Assembly (NCBI GenBank): GCA_029817715.1
Contig: JARUPY010000387.1
Span: forward strand, 806,001-870,000
Reading direction: 5' to 3'
Source of the DNA: Melastoma dodecandrum
Lineage: Eukaryota > Streptophyta > Magnoliopsida > Myrtales > Melastomataceae
DNA: 64,000 nt
Shown: one piece after another, positions 30,982 to 41,524 of the stretch
How the letters are laid out: every line of letters begins with the position of its first letter
Numbering within the stretch: the first letter of the stretch is position 1
The notes under the pieces: model-generated
What the model was told of the DNA's origin: nothing
The model's input: only the letters and a program-made list of their open reading frames with translations
The model's database searches: none
Program-made: the position numbers and the translations under genes

Positions 30982-32950
30982 ATGAATGACTTCATCAATA
31001 TACTCACGGATATGAATGAAGATCAGTTGTTGAATATGTCATTTGGTATTGCTGAAGAAGCTGAAGAGTTCATTAAAATGTATTCGATGGTTCATGGCCT
31101 TTCAATTAGGAAAAGAGATCGTCAAAAACTTCGAAACAGTGAATGCGTCTTGAGAAAGTTGGTTTGCTCAAGGAAAGGGGAATGTTCCAATTCCCCTGTG
31201 TTGATTGCCAATAGTTGGGTTAGGGCGTTTGCCAAGACAGGTTATAGCTGTTTCTTCAAAGCTAGAGTCGAGTTAATGGATAATGGACTTTGATTGATGT
31301 TCGGTTGGAACACAATCATGAAATGGTGAGTAATGGTTTGTCCTATTTCATGCGAGAAAGTCGCAATATTTTCAGCCAAGATATGACATTAGTACGCCGA
31401 ATGCCTGATGTTGGTATTAGACAGTGCGATATTATGCAACTACTTGTACACGTATCTGGTGGACACTCACGTGTTGGTTTTATAATGAATAACCTCGATA
31501 ACTGAAAGCTGAAGGAAGTGTCAGTTGGGGATAATGGTGGTTGTGATTCCGTCCTTACATACCTCCTTTCTAGGAGGAATAGTGAGATTGGTATGGTCTT
31601 TGAAACATTTGTGGAAAAAAACGAAATCGGTCGCATATATTGGGCCGACAGTACCTCCATAGCTGATTACCAATCATTTTGCGATGTCATAGCTCTAGAT
31701 TCTACGTTCAAGATGAACAAATATGGAATGCAAATGGTCATCATCGTGGGTGTGAATCATCATCATCAAACTACTGTCTTTGGGGTTGCCTTGATGATTT
31801 TTGAAACCATTGTTGACTACACTTAGCTCTTGCGTACTCATACACAGGTCATGGGAGGGAAACATCCCATTAGCGTTGTCATGGACACCGACAAAGCTAT
31901 GATTGCATCTATGAGAGAAGTTTGGCCATTTACAAGACACAAGTTATGTCTTTGGCATTTCAACCGGAACATTGCGCGTTATGTACAGGATCCGGGAATG
32001 CGAGCTCATATTTCGTCCTTCATGTACAACAGTAGACCATCTGAAGAAGTTGAAGATGAGTGGTCTACTTTAATGACACTTACAGGATCGATAAGCATTA
32101 GATGACTATAACAGATTTATGCATACAGACATATGTGGTGGCAAACGTATTTTCACAGACATTTTTGGGCGGAGCTTAGAAGTACTCAACATTGCGAACG
32201 AATGCATGCATATATGAAGGAATATGTCAATGCGAAACATAAATTACAAGATTCGCACACAATTTTGAGCGTGCAGTACTGATCTTCGTCACAAGGAATA
32301 TCAAAAGGATTTCAACTCATCGCATAAAACGTTCAGGCCAATTACGATGTTGCGCCGACTTGAGGAGGATGCACGTCGAGTATACACCATGACCTTTTTT
32401 CGTAAGGTTCAGTTTGAGTTACAAAAGGAATCGAAGATTTTATGTGGAAAATTTACTCGACGGGAACATCGTGAGGGTATACATTATTTCCTGTTATGAC
32501 GGTGAGCATAGGTGCGTGCAAGTATCATCTGCAAAGTCTCCTATCCAACTCGGTTGCAGCTGCTTATATTTTGAGACCTTTGGTTTTCTGACATTAGAAA
32601 AATAAAAAAATGTGAAGGATTTTCAGGCCAGGAATACAGTGCTAACGTTACTGATCTACGCCAGAGTATTCTCATGACAGCATGCAGACGTATGTGCTTT
32701 TTGGCCGGGAAATCGGACAAATCATTTCGTCAACTGCGTAAAAGTATTGAAACTTTGACATCGGAGAGTTGCATGGACCATGAAGGTAGACAAAAGATGA
32801 TGGTCGTGTTAATGTTAATTTCAGCGACAATGTTCGTCGACAATATGTCATCCATTCTTCCAATATTAAGTGTCATGTCAGCATGTCCCAACGGCCTGAA
32901 AGGTCTAGTATCAACATCAAATAAGAAGGTAACTTATGTAATGAAAGTAC
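30982..32950 (+). pseudogene. FAR1-type MULE transposase, decayed
   Basis: Pieces in order: a FAR1 zinc-binding/DNA-binding domain (about 31035-31290; GIAEEAEEFIKMYSMVHGLS, then SIRKRDRQKL and LVCSRKGEC). Next, LEHNHEMV at 31300. Then a MULE/DDE core (31518-32105) with ADSTSIADYQSFCDVIALDS, FKMNKYGMQMVIIVGVNHHH, then VVMDTDKAMIASM and HKLCLWHFNRNI, giving the first two acidic residues and the C-x2-H motif. Finally a SWIM-like zinc-finger remnant near 32550 (LGCSCLYFETFGF). Frame changes or stops separate the pieces at about 31293, 31505, 31826 and 32105 and repeatedly after. FAR1-type transposases gave rise to FHY3/FAR1 in plants, but this copy is a dead transposon. I did not find TIRs. Confidence 0.75.
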
Positions 32951-33439
32951 TTCGGACATAGATTATAATGGATGCTATAATGATAACTCTGTTTATGGAC
33001 AACAAAATACGTATCCGAAGTCTTAACAAGGCTAGCAATTCAGGATCACTTCCTTTACAACCACCTATTAATGCACTACATTACAAAAGTCCTACTTTTC
33101 CATTAAGCTTTGCAAAAAGGGACCTCTGGAATGATCGTAGGGAATATGTACCACAAACGGTGATTCACTATTGGAAACTAGTATCTTATCCTGGATAGTG
33201 AATGCTAGCGAATTATAGGCACATGGGTAGTATCATCACCGTCGTCCAGTCTTTTCCTCTTGGCTGTGTCATCATCCTTGACCCTTTGATAAATAACTTT
33301 TCTAATGTCATTCCCAAACCACTTAATGAGGCTTATCACGAGCTTCAACCTATCAACAACACCTACAATCTAACATTCAAAGCGTAGTCGTGTTAGTCCT
33401 GCATTCATTTGGCATTCATCAAGTCATAAACCAGCTAAA

Positions 33440-33830
33440 TTATTCTGAAACTAGACCATACCACTTTCTCAGCCCTTCCGGGGGTTCAGGCAAGGACATG
33501 AACTTCATCACATATATTCCACATTCATTTATGCAACTCACCAAATCATACGTGGATGTCTCTAAGTATTTTTCCTTAATAAGACGGAAAGTTTATGGTT
33601 TATGGACGTACACATTTCCGGCGGCCATTTGTCGGGGACATTTGTCGGGTATATTATACTCCAGGAGCAGATGTCGGGAATTTGACCCACTTTTATCTTG
33701 GAATTCACTTTATTCTCTTCCATGATCACACTCACAAGCTTCACAACATGGCGATGAAGGTCTGCCCTCCCATGCAAGTTCCTCAGCTTATTGCAAACTG
33801 TGTCCATTATGAACACTTTCGATGTCCTGA
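33440..33830 (-). pseudogene. C-terminal part of a Ulp1/C48-like cysteine protease remnant
   Basis: On the minus strand one frame contains INECGIYVMKFMSLPEPPEG at about 33532-33473, which fits the catalytic-Cys block (N-[DE]-C-G-[IV]-[YF]-V) of Ulp1-like proteases. The upstream open frame 33816-33562 supplies a helical segment with VCNKLRNLHGRADLH, but joining the two needs frame changes. Ulp1-like genes are often carried by plant MULE and CACTA elements. Confidence 0.45.
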
Positions 33831-34989
33831 ATGATATGATTTGTAATATTCAATGTGACTCCGCTACACAAACTGGAATATAAATCTGCATTGAATGTAC
33901 CGAGCTTTAGTAAAACTTAAACAAGACATAGACCAACTATACGTATAGGCTAACTAATTTTCATGGACACTTTAGTAAAATTAGTTGGAAAGATGGATGA
34001 GGGTATTCTTACCCATTGCACTTCATGGTTCTTCCCAATGTGTGACTTATAGTGCGAATATAGGAAGCGGCATTCGCTTTTCTAATAACGGGCATTTTGA
34101 CAACACTGTACTGGTTTGCAGCAAGATTCTGGTAGTTCTGTTTATGGTAATTAAAAAATAGTAAGACATTTATAAATCAATAGTTAATGCATGACGGACT
34201 AACCCCTAACCAACTTGTAAGGTACCAAATCTTTTTCTTTTCTGAATCCACGCAGCTCTGTAGCATCACAACATGGAAGTCTATGATCTATGATCTGCAT
34301 TATCGTTGACCATATATATTGAGATGAATTAAGTAGCATATGTTGGTTGAGTTAAAAAAATTTCTTACATCATTGTTTATCCATCTATTAGGTTTGAGAG
34401 ACAACATGTCATGCCTATTAACGTGGACGGATTCCGTCATACAAAGACATTCACTGTATAATAAAGGAAGAATCAAAGTTACATACCCGAATGGTCAAAA
34501 TAAATAACATTCCAATATATAAAGGCCCAGGACAGTGACACTAACCTATGATCCCGATCCTCATTCCAAGCATACTTTAGGATATTCCATTGAGTCGATG
34601 CAAATGTTTTCAGCTCACTTACGGTGATATCCTCTGGAATGATTTCTTGATGTGCCTATAAATGAAAAATTACAACCATAGATAAACATAGCAAACTGAA
34701 TGATCATGATCGACGAGTTTGGTGGTACAAATGGGGAACTCTTGAAGGAGGAGGGCTTCCACTCAGACGTATGACGCATAAGCCTTCTGTTGAAAACATT
34801 TGTGGTAGACGATCCGTTTTACTGGAATCCATGAGCAGATAAATATTGCTGTTAAAAAGATTTTGCATAGTGAAATATAAAATTCGACACAATTCACCTT
34901 CATTTGAACATCAGCTTCTTCACCAATCTTCTTCTTCCCTTTATTTGTGGCAACGACTTCCTCTTGCTTTGGAACTATAGTTGGATCTC
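33831..34989. other. Degenerate region between Ulp1-like pieces
   Basis: No clear coding segment. It is probably introns and decayed exons of the same minus-strand transposon gene. Confidence 0.35.
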
Positions 34990-35150
34990 CTATCTTCTCC
35001 TTCCCTTTAGCTGTGGGAACAACTTCCTCTTCATCTTAAACTGCATCTCATTCTCCAATCTTCTCCTTTCCTTTAGCTGTGGGAAGAACTTCCTCCTCGT
35101 CTTGAAATGCAACTCATTCTCCAATCTTCTCCTTTCCTTTATTCCGCATA
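34930..35150. repeat. 66-bp minisatellite inside the minus-strand ORF
   Basis: CTCCAATCTTCTCCTTTCCTTT followed by AGCTGTGGGAAGAACTTCCTC recurs at about 66-bp spacing (35053, 35119, with diverged units left of them). It encodes a 22-residue repeat such as KERRRLENEMQFKMKRKLFP. Confidence 0.75.
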
Positions 35151-35667
35151 GTAAAGACTTCACACCTTCCTCAGACTTAGTCATTTTAATTTCAGATTCA
35201 CTCTCAGTGTTTGTTGTATGACCGTCCATCCTGCCAATGAATGCGCCAATCTTGTTAAGAGCTCGAGCCAATTGTAACTCACGAGGATCCGAATAATCAT
35301 CAGTACCCTCCGAAAGTGGCTGTGGTTGTTGAGTAGGATCGGACGGCACCACGCTTCTTTCAGAGACCATGGTGGACCCCACCTGACAAACAGGTTTCTT
35401 CAAGCTAATGGCCAGATGACTGGGTTCATTAGGTGGAGAGGCAGACCGCGGGACATTGCCAGACTCTTTCAATTGATCGACTTTTAATTGAACTCCTCCT
35501 TCGCCATGATCTACGTTAACATCAGTCATATCATTTGTCTGGGTAATTTTGCAGTCGGGTTGGTTCATCGGAAGACGTTCTTCAGCTCTCAGTCGCCGAA
35601 CTTCGATGAGAATCATGGACAATTTACATAGTATGTGGTCATTACTGGCATGGAGTCTTCTAACCAA
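34990..35667 (-). CDS. Transposon-associated charged protein with 22-residue repeats
   Basis: The 225-codon open frame has a helical N-terminus (ILIEVRRLRAEERLP), a polar, Pro/Ser-rich middle, and a C-terminus of two to three 22-residue basic repeats. It lies upstream (minus sense) of the Ulp1-like remnant and is plausibly the middle exon of the same transposon-borne gene. It has no recognised enzymatic domain. Expression is doubtful. Confidence 0.35.
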   Translation of the reverse strand: MVRRLHASNDHILCKLSMILIEVRRLRAEERLPMNQPDCKITQTNDMTDVNVDHGEGGVQLKVDQLKESGNVPRSASPPNEPSHLAISLKKPVCQVGSTMVSERSVVPSDPTQQPQPLSEGTDDYSDPRELQLARALNKIGAFIGRMDGHTTNTESESEIKMTKSEEGVKSLLCGIKERRRLENELHFKTRRKFFPQLKERRRLENEMQFKMKRKLFPQLKGRRR

Positions 35668-36678
35668 AAATTCAATAATCTGGTCATGCAGGAATGGTTT
35701 AAATTAGTAAATTGAAACCTATGTGATATGCAAATTATAAACAATTATATTTCATCGCGATAATTTCAAGTTACCTTCAATCGACGCATAACGATTTGCA
35801 TCTGGCCGAACTCGTTCGCATAGTCGACTTCTTCTTCTGGGACACTTTCGAATTCGCCTGCTTCCTGTTAATAGAATGAAGAATAATAAACAACGCATTG
35901 AAGAACATGTTGTAAAAAATTTTTAGTTACTTGTCGTTCCATATGCAACATAACTTGGATCATACTTACAATATTCGTAACCTCCGCACTTGTAACTTTG
36001 GAAATGGATTTCAAATGATCGTCATTTTAATCTCAACAAAGTGGCGCGGACCTATTTCTTCTTGATAACATAGCGTCTGCCTTACAACTTTTGCAAGACT
36101 ATGATCGTGATTAAGATACAGATGACTTGATGATACTCATTGCTGGGCACAATTATTTTATGATCACTATCTGAAAAACGTTTAGACTCCAGGTAAGAGT
36201 GGCCCTGGTAAGAAGTAACCCGGGTTACAAAAGGTCGTGTTACCCCCAGTGGAGCGATGACGGCACCGCACCTGCCGTTGCTGCCTTTGCGAAGGAACCT
36301 GATGGTTTCCTCTCCAAACATCAGACGCCATCATTTAGTAGCAACAAGTTAAGCATGAAGACTGTCTTTTGATCGGGATCTCGCTAACAAGCCGCACGAT
36401 ATGCCAAAATACCTTCCCTCCTGCTATTGGGTTCCACCACCACAACAGGCAACGCAGCACCCAGTTTTACTGACAATCGTATAAAACAAATCTGTCAAAA
36501 TCTCCCAAGTTAGCGTTCAGAACTTTCAGCAAGCTCAAATCAATTCCAAACAGATCTGGTGATCAAAGTAAGTCAGTTCTCCGAGGCTTACCACTTTACA
36601 ACCCGGTGGTGCTTGCCACTATCCTATTGCCAGAGGCTGTTGAAAAAACTTGCCACATGAATCATCAAGTCTTTAAAC
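35668..36678. other. Region between the transposon remnant and the TIR element
   Basis: A 79-codon minus frame (36321-36082) may be an upstream exon of the Ulp1-like gene. Otherwise nothing is recognised. Confidence 0.35.
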
Positions 36679-37833
36679 CAGTGTTATTAAAAGCGCTCGC
36701 TTTGCGCTTTAAGCGAGCGCTTTGAGGCGAGGCGCATTCAGTGAAGCGCGCGCCTCGGGTGCGCCTCGGGGAAAAGCGACGAAGCGACGAGGCGCTCGCT
36801 TTTCTCGCTTCATTGTTCGCGGCGTCGAGGACTGAATTGTAAAAAATAAAAAAATTAAAGGACCAAAAAAGTATTACAAATATAATTAGCCCTATCTCCC
36901 CCTCACCTCCTATCGCACCCCCGTTTCTCCTCCTCCATGGCAAATCAGAAACTTCGATCATAGGCTCCCGGGACCCTTTTAATCGTCATAGCAGGGCGCC
37001 GGAAGAAGACTGCTTGTGATGCGTGGAAGGAGCTGAGCTGAGGAAGTTGAAGGCTTTGCTGCAGAGGAGTTGAAGGCGTTGCTGCAGAGGAGACAGAAGA
37101 ACAGAAGAACGTAATAGTGGGGAACAGAGGGGAAGGGAGAGAGGTTGCGGGGGTTGGTTGTTTGTTGGTCGGTTGTGTGGTGGTGTGTTGGTTGGCGTGA
37201 GGATTTGGTTGGCCGGAGCCATCGGAGGTTGATTGTGTGGTGGCGAACACCAATATACTGCGTTGTGTTTGTTTTTACTGGTTATCATCGTAGTAGCTGC
37301 AACAGCTTGTTCGGGCATTTGATCGTCGGGCAGGTTTCTTCTCCTTCCCGCTCGGTTCGGTCATGTTATTAATTTGTTTCCTTAATTCTACTTGGAGGAC
37401 CGATTTATGGATTGCTTTAGTTGATTGGGCATGTGGAAGGTTTTGATTTGTGATTTGATGTTGTTAAATTGCCTCGTTCTTGAAGATTCTTGCCTCGTTC
37501 TTGAAAATTATTACCTCGTACATTGATATGGTTTGACTGTGGAAGGTTTTGATTGGGCATGTGGACTGTTCTCGTACAATGATATGGTTTGAGTGAGTGG
37601 TCTGTCGGATTGGATGGCTTTGTCTTTAGTTTTGTGTAAGCGTAGTGTTCGTGTTGGCTGTGTGTACCTCTGGGGATGTTTGGGAGGGTTATTTTGCCAA
37701 AATTGATGCGTTGTTTTGCTGGATTTCTCTACCTCGCCTCAAACGGTGAAGCGTGCGCCTCGCTTTGCGCTTCGGACTAAAGCGCAAGGCGAACCTTGCG
37801 CCTCAAGTGCGCCTTGCGCTTTTAATTACACTG
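36679..37833. mobile_element. Non-autonomous TIR element (hAT-like ends) abutting ABCF4
   Basis: The left end CAGTGTTATTAAAAGCGC and the right end GCGCTTTTAATTACACTG are inverted repeats. Inside each end is a GC-rich stretch of GCGCTT/AAGCGAGGCGC words (36690-36840; 37735-37825) that can fold on itself and pairs with the other end. The length is 1,155 bp, with no transposase. The flanks CTTTAAAC (36671-36678) and ATTTTTAC (37834-37841) match at five of eight positions, a weak 8-bp duplication; 8 bp and CAGTG termini suggest hAT. The interior contains a short internal duplication (GTTGAAGGCnTTGCTGCAGAGGAG twice, about 37050-37095). Confidence 0.6.
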
Positions 37834-37912
37834 ATTTTTACTTGTGCGCAATATTGAAACACAATGTGACTTCTGGTTTGTTTTAACAGATCTCTAGTTT
37901 GAGTATCCTATT

Positions 37913-40093
37913 ATGGGGAGGAAGAAGTCTGAGGATACTGTGTCAACCTCGAAAGTTAAGGCAGGTAGCAAAGATGTGCCCAAGGAGGTCAGGCGAGAGA
38001 AGCTATCAGTGTCAGCAATGCTTTCCAGCATGGATCAGAAACCCGAAAAGAAGAAGGCTTCTACTTCTTCTGCTAAACCCAGGGCTGCTCCAAAGGTTTC
38101 ATCTTACACGGACGGTATAGACCTTCCTCCATCTGATGAGGAGGACGAAGGGTATGGTTCTGACGAAGAACAGGCAACCCAAAAACATGCTATTCGGCAG
38201 CAACAGAAGGCGGAAGCGAAGCCTCTTGAAGTAGGTGTTAGCGATAAAGATTTGAAGAAGAGAGAGAAAAAGGATATGCTTGCAGCCGTTGCGGCTGAGC
38301 ATGCTAAAAAGGAGGCTCTCAAGGATGACCATGATGCTTTCACTGTCGTTATTGGTAGCCGGGTGTCCGTTCTCGATGGTGATGGTGGTAATGCGGATGC
38401 TAATGTTAAGGACGTTACTATTGATAACTTTTCTGTTTCGGCTCGGGGCAAAGAATTGTTGAAGAATACATCGGTGAAAATAGCTCATGGGAAGAGGTAC
38501 GGTTTAGTCGGTCCAAATGGAATGGGCAAGTCCACATTGCTGAAGTTGCTTGCTTGGAGGAAAATACCTGTCCCTAAAAACATCGATGTTCTATTAGTCG
38601 AACAAGAAGTGATTGGTGATGATAAATCAGCCCTTCAAGCTGTTGTGTCGGCAAACGAAGAGCTGGTGAAGCTTCGGCAGGAAGTTGCAGATTTACAAAA
38701 TTCTGCATCTGGTGATGGGGATGACGATGAAGATGGTGCTGGGGATGATGCTGGTGAAAGACTTGCTGAGTTGTATGAGAGGTTACAGATCTTGGGTTCG
38801 GATGCAGCTGAGGCCCAGGCTTCGAAAATTCTTGCAGGTCTTGGGTTTACGAAAGATATGCAGGGGCGACCAACCAAATCTTTTAGTGGAGGATGGAGGA
38901 TGAGGATATCATTGGCACGAGCCCTTTTCCTTCAGCCGACGCTGTTACTTCTCGATGAGCCGACCAACCATCTTGATTTACGAGCTGTTTTGTGGCTGGA
39001 GGAGTATTTGTGCCGATGGAAGAAGACTCTCGTTGTTGTTTCACACGACCGTGATTTTCTCAACACTGTGTGTACTGAGATCATACATCTTCATGACCAG
39101 AAATTACATTTCTACCGTGGAAATTTCGACGATTTTGAGAGCGGTTATGAGCAGCGTCGGAAGGAGATGAACAAGAAGTTTGAAATCTACGACAAGCAGG
39201 TTAAAGCCGCTAAGAGGTCAGGTAATAGGGTTACGCAGGAGAAGGTCAAAGACCGAGCTAAGTCTAATGCAGCAAAAGAAGCCTCGAAGAATAAGGCGAA
39301 GGGTAAAGTCGATGAAGACGAGCCGGTACAGGAGGCCCCCAAGAAGTGGAGAGATTACAGCGTGGAGTTTCACTTTCCTGAGCCAACAGAGCTTACTCCT
39401 CCGTTGTTGCAGCTTATCGAGGTCAGTTTCAGTTATCCAAATCGCCCGGATTTCAGGCTCTCAAATGTCGACGTGGGCATAGATATGGGGACTCGGGTTG
39501 CCATTGTTGGGCCTAACGGCGCCGGTAAATCGACATTGCTGAACCTTCTTGCCGGTGATCTGGTTCCTACCGAGGGTGAGGTTCGGAGGAGTCAGAAGTT
39601 GAGGATTGGTAGATACTCGCAGCATTTCGTCGACCTGTTGACAATGGATGAGACCCCTGTCCAGTACCTCCTCCGCCTACATCCCGACCAGGAAGGGCTG
39701 AGCAAACAGGAGGCTGTCCGTGCCAAGCTAGGGAAGTTTGGCCTCCCGAGCCACAATCACCTCACCCCAATCCTAAAGCTCTCCGGTGGGCAGAAGGCAC
39801 GGGTCGTGTTCACCTCCATCTCGATGTCGAAGCCCCACATACTGTTACTTGATGAGCCAACAAACCACCTGGACATGCAGAGCATAGACGCATTGGCGGA
39901 AGCGCTGGACGAGTTCACGGGTGGGATTGTCCTTGTCAGCCACGACTCGAGGCTAATTTCCCGCGTTTGCGAGGACGAGGAGAGAAGCCAGGTGTGGGTT
40001 GTGGACAACGGGACTGTGATCACCAGTGTGACGTCCTTCGACGACTACAAGGAGGAACTCATGAAGGAGATCAAGGCGGAGGTCGACGAGTAA
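37913..40093 (+). CDS. ABCF4: ABCF-type ATP-binding protein, GCN20/ABCF4-like
   Basis: This intronless 726-residue protein carries two ABC ATPase domains and no membrane domain. The N-terminal 150 residues are Lys/Glu-rich, with the conserved KLSVSAMLSSMD block. ABC1 has Walker A GPNGMGKST (about 200-208), signature SGGWRMRISLARAL and Walker B LLLLDEPTNHLD (about 344-355). A charged linker follows (about 400-490). ABC2 has Walker A GPNGAGKST (about 533), LSGGQKARV (about 623) and ILLLDEPTNHLD (about 643). All catalytic residues are intact. ABCF proteins act on ribosomes; the yeast relative GCN20 supports GCN2 activation, and plant ABCF4 is its cytosolic-type homologue (family knowledge). The ATG at 37913 follows TTTTAACAG|ATCTCTAG, a likely 3' splice site of a 5'-UTR intron. 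The TIR element at 36679-37833 would then lie in that intron or promoter. Confidence 0.95.
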   Translation: MGRKKSEDTVSTSKVKAGSKDVPKEVRREKLSVSAMLSSMDQKPEKKKASTSSAKPRAAPKVSSYTDGIDLPPSDEEDEGYGSDEEQATQKHAIRQQQKAEAKPLEVGVSDKDLKKREKKDMLAAVAAEHAKKEALKDDHDAFTVVIGSRVSVLDGDGGNADANVKDVTIDNFSVSARGKELLKNTSVKIAHGKRYGLVGPNGMGKSTLLKLLAWRKIPVPKNIDVLLVEQEVIGDDKSALQAVVSANEELVKLRQEVADLQNSASGDGDDDEDGAGDDAGERLAELYERLQILGSDAAEAQASKILAGLGFTKDMQGRPTKSFSGGWRMRISLARALFLQPTLLLLDEPTNHLDLRAVLWLEEYLCRWKKTLVVVSHDRDFLNTVCTEIIHLHDQKLHFYRGNFDDFESGYEQRRKEMNKKFEIYDKQVKAAKRSGNRVTQEKVKDRAKSNAAKEASKNKAKGKVDEDEPVQEAPKKWRDYSVEFHFPEPTELTPPLLQLIEVSFSYPNRPDFRLSNVDVGIDMGTRVAIVGPNGAGKSTLLNLLAGDLVPTEGEVRRSQKLRIGRYSQHFVDLLTMDETPVQYLLRLHPDQEGLSKQEAVRAKLGKFGLPSHNHLTPILKLSGGQKARVVFTSISMSKPHILLLDEPTNHLDMQSIDALAEALDEFTGGIVLVSHDSRLISRVCEDEERSQVWVVDNGTVITSVTSFDDYKEELMKEIKAEVDE

Positions 40094-40612
40094 GGTATAA
40101 ACTTAATGGCCGGCACTCCGCCCGCCGTACTGCTTTTTCTTCCGACTCTTTTGTGTTTTTGATCTTGTATGGACGATAAATATTTTAAAAAAACTTTGTC
40201 CTGAAACGTTTTGGTTACGTAAAATTTGTATTGTTGGATGATATGATTTAGATTGTATGGGGGTAAACAACATTTATGATTATTACCCTTTTTTACGTCA
40301 TGAATGTTATAAGGCATTAAAATAAATTTACTTGAATTTTTGTACTTGTCAATGAATTTAGTGATCGTGTCTGCAATAATCAAACATATTTTAAACGTTT
40401 TCACTATTTTTCAATTAATGAAAACACGTGGAAAATATTTTTATCGCTATCTCGATCCCTAAGACGACTTGTGTCCCCCTAGCTCTCGGACTTTAGCTCA
40501 GCACGGACCTCAGCCTATCCCCCGAAACATCCCATCCCAGTCCCGATGTCAACTCAAGTCGAGCTCGGATTCTCAACATATTGTATGTCTCCTTCACTTG
40601 TACTTTTACATT
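40094..40612. other. ABCF4 3' region
   Basis: The 3' UTR and spacer. AT-rich, no coding sequence. Confidence 0.45.
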
Positions 40613-40694
40613 GCATAATTAGAGTTTTATTCATTAATGACGTCATTCGGCGAAATATTTCGTCAAATGATGTCACGAGTTATAAAATTCCGTC

Positions 40695-40900
40695 AGTAAC
40701 TCAACGCAGTCGGCCTTTGGCGTCCCGCATGAAGTCGGCCTTTGTAAGGCCGACTTTGCCTAGACTGCTACAAAGTCGACCTTACAAAGGCAGACTTCCA
40801 TTAAAAAAAAATTCAATGGAAAGCGGTCTTTGTAAGACCGACTTTGCCCCGACTGCGAGGAAGTCGGTCTTACAAAGGCCGACTTCCAAAGACTTAAAAA
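40695..40900. repeat. Left subterminal palindrome array
   Basis: At least four copies of AAGTCGGnCTT(T/A)GTAAGnCCGACTT in alternating orientation. Each is a near-perfect palindrome, with TTAAAAAAAAA spacers. Confidence 0.8.
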
Positions 40901-41524
40901 AAAAGACGCTCGGGGAGAAATTCTCCCCGAGCCTTCCCCTCCCTGCCCTAACCGGCGTCCGCCGTCCCCTTGCCATAGCCGCCGCCGTCCCCTTGCCCTA
41001 GCCGCCGCCATCCCCTTGCCCTAGCCTCCACCGGATCGAGCCGCTCCGTCCCCGATCCTTCCCGTTTTCGAGCCGCCCCGTCCCCGAGTTAAGTTCCGTC
41101 TCCGCCTTGTCACTGAATCGTTAAGGTAAAAGTTTTGTTTTAATTTAGTTTGTTTATTATTTTTAATTATTTTTATGATTGTTTAGGGTTGAATTAGGGT
41201 AAACAATTAGGATATAAGTAATGTTGGTGAATTAGGTTAAATTAAGAAATAATTAGGGTTAAAGTAAAAGTGAAAACTTGTAATTGAAGGTAATTATCGA
41301 AATGTTAATATAATTGTCTAATAAAGTACGAAAAAATTCCATAAAGACGAACCTATCTAAATTCCTTAAACACGAATTAATCAATCATAATATTCGTAAT
41401 AATCTAAATTACCCTAAGTAATTAGTTGGTTATTAAATTGAGAACATATTGTAGCTATATTTTATTCAATTGAAACTATTGTGTTCTAATTTGATAGCTC
41501 AATTGATTTAGGAATCGTATTACG

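Noticed and set aside
36665..37372. Overlapping frames of 75-110 codons in the ABCF4 upstream region
   Set aside because: They fall inside the TIR element, are low-complexity (Thr/Pro/Gln runs) and overlap in several frames and strands.
37899..39482. Secondary frames within ABCF4
   Set aside because: They are alternative-frame shadows of the 726-codon gene.
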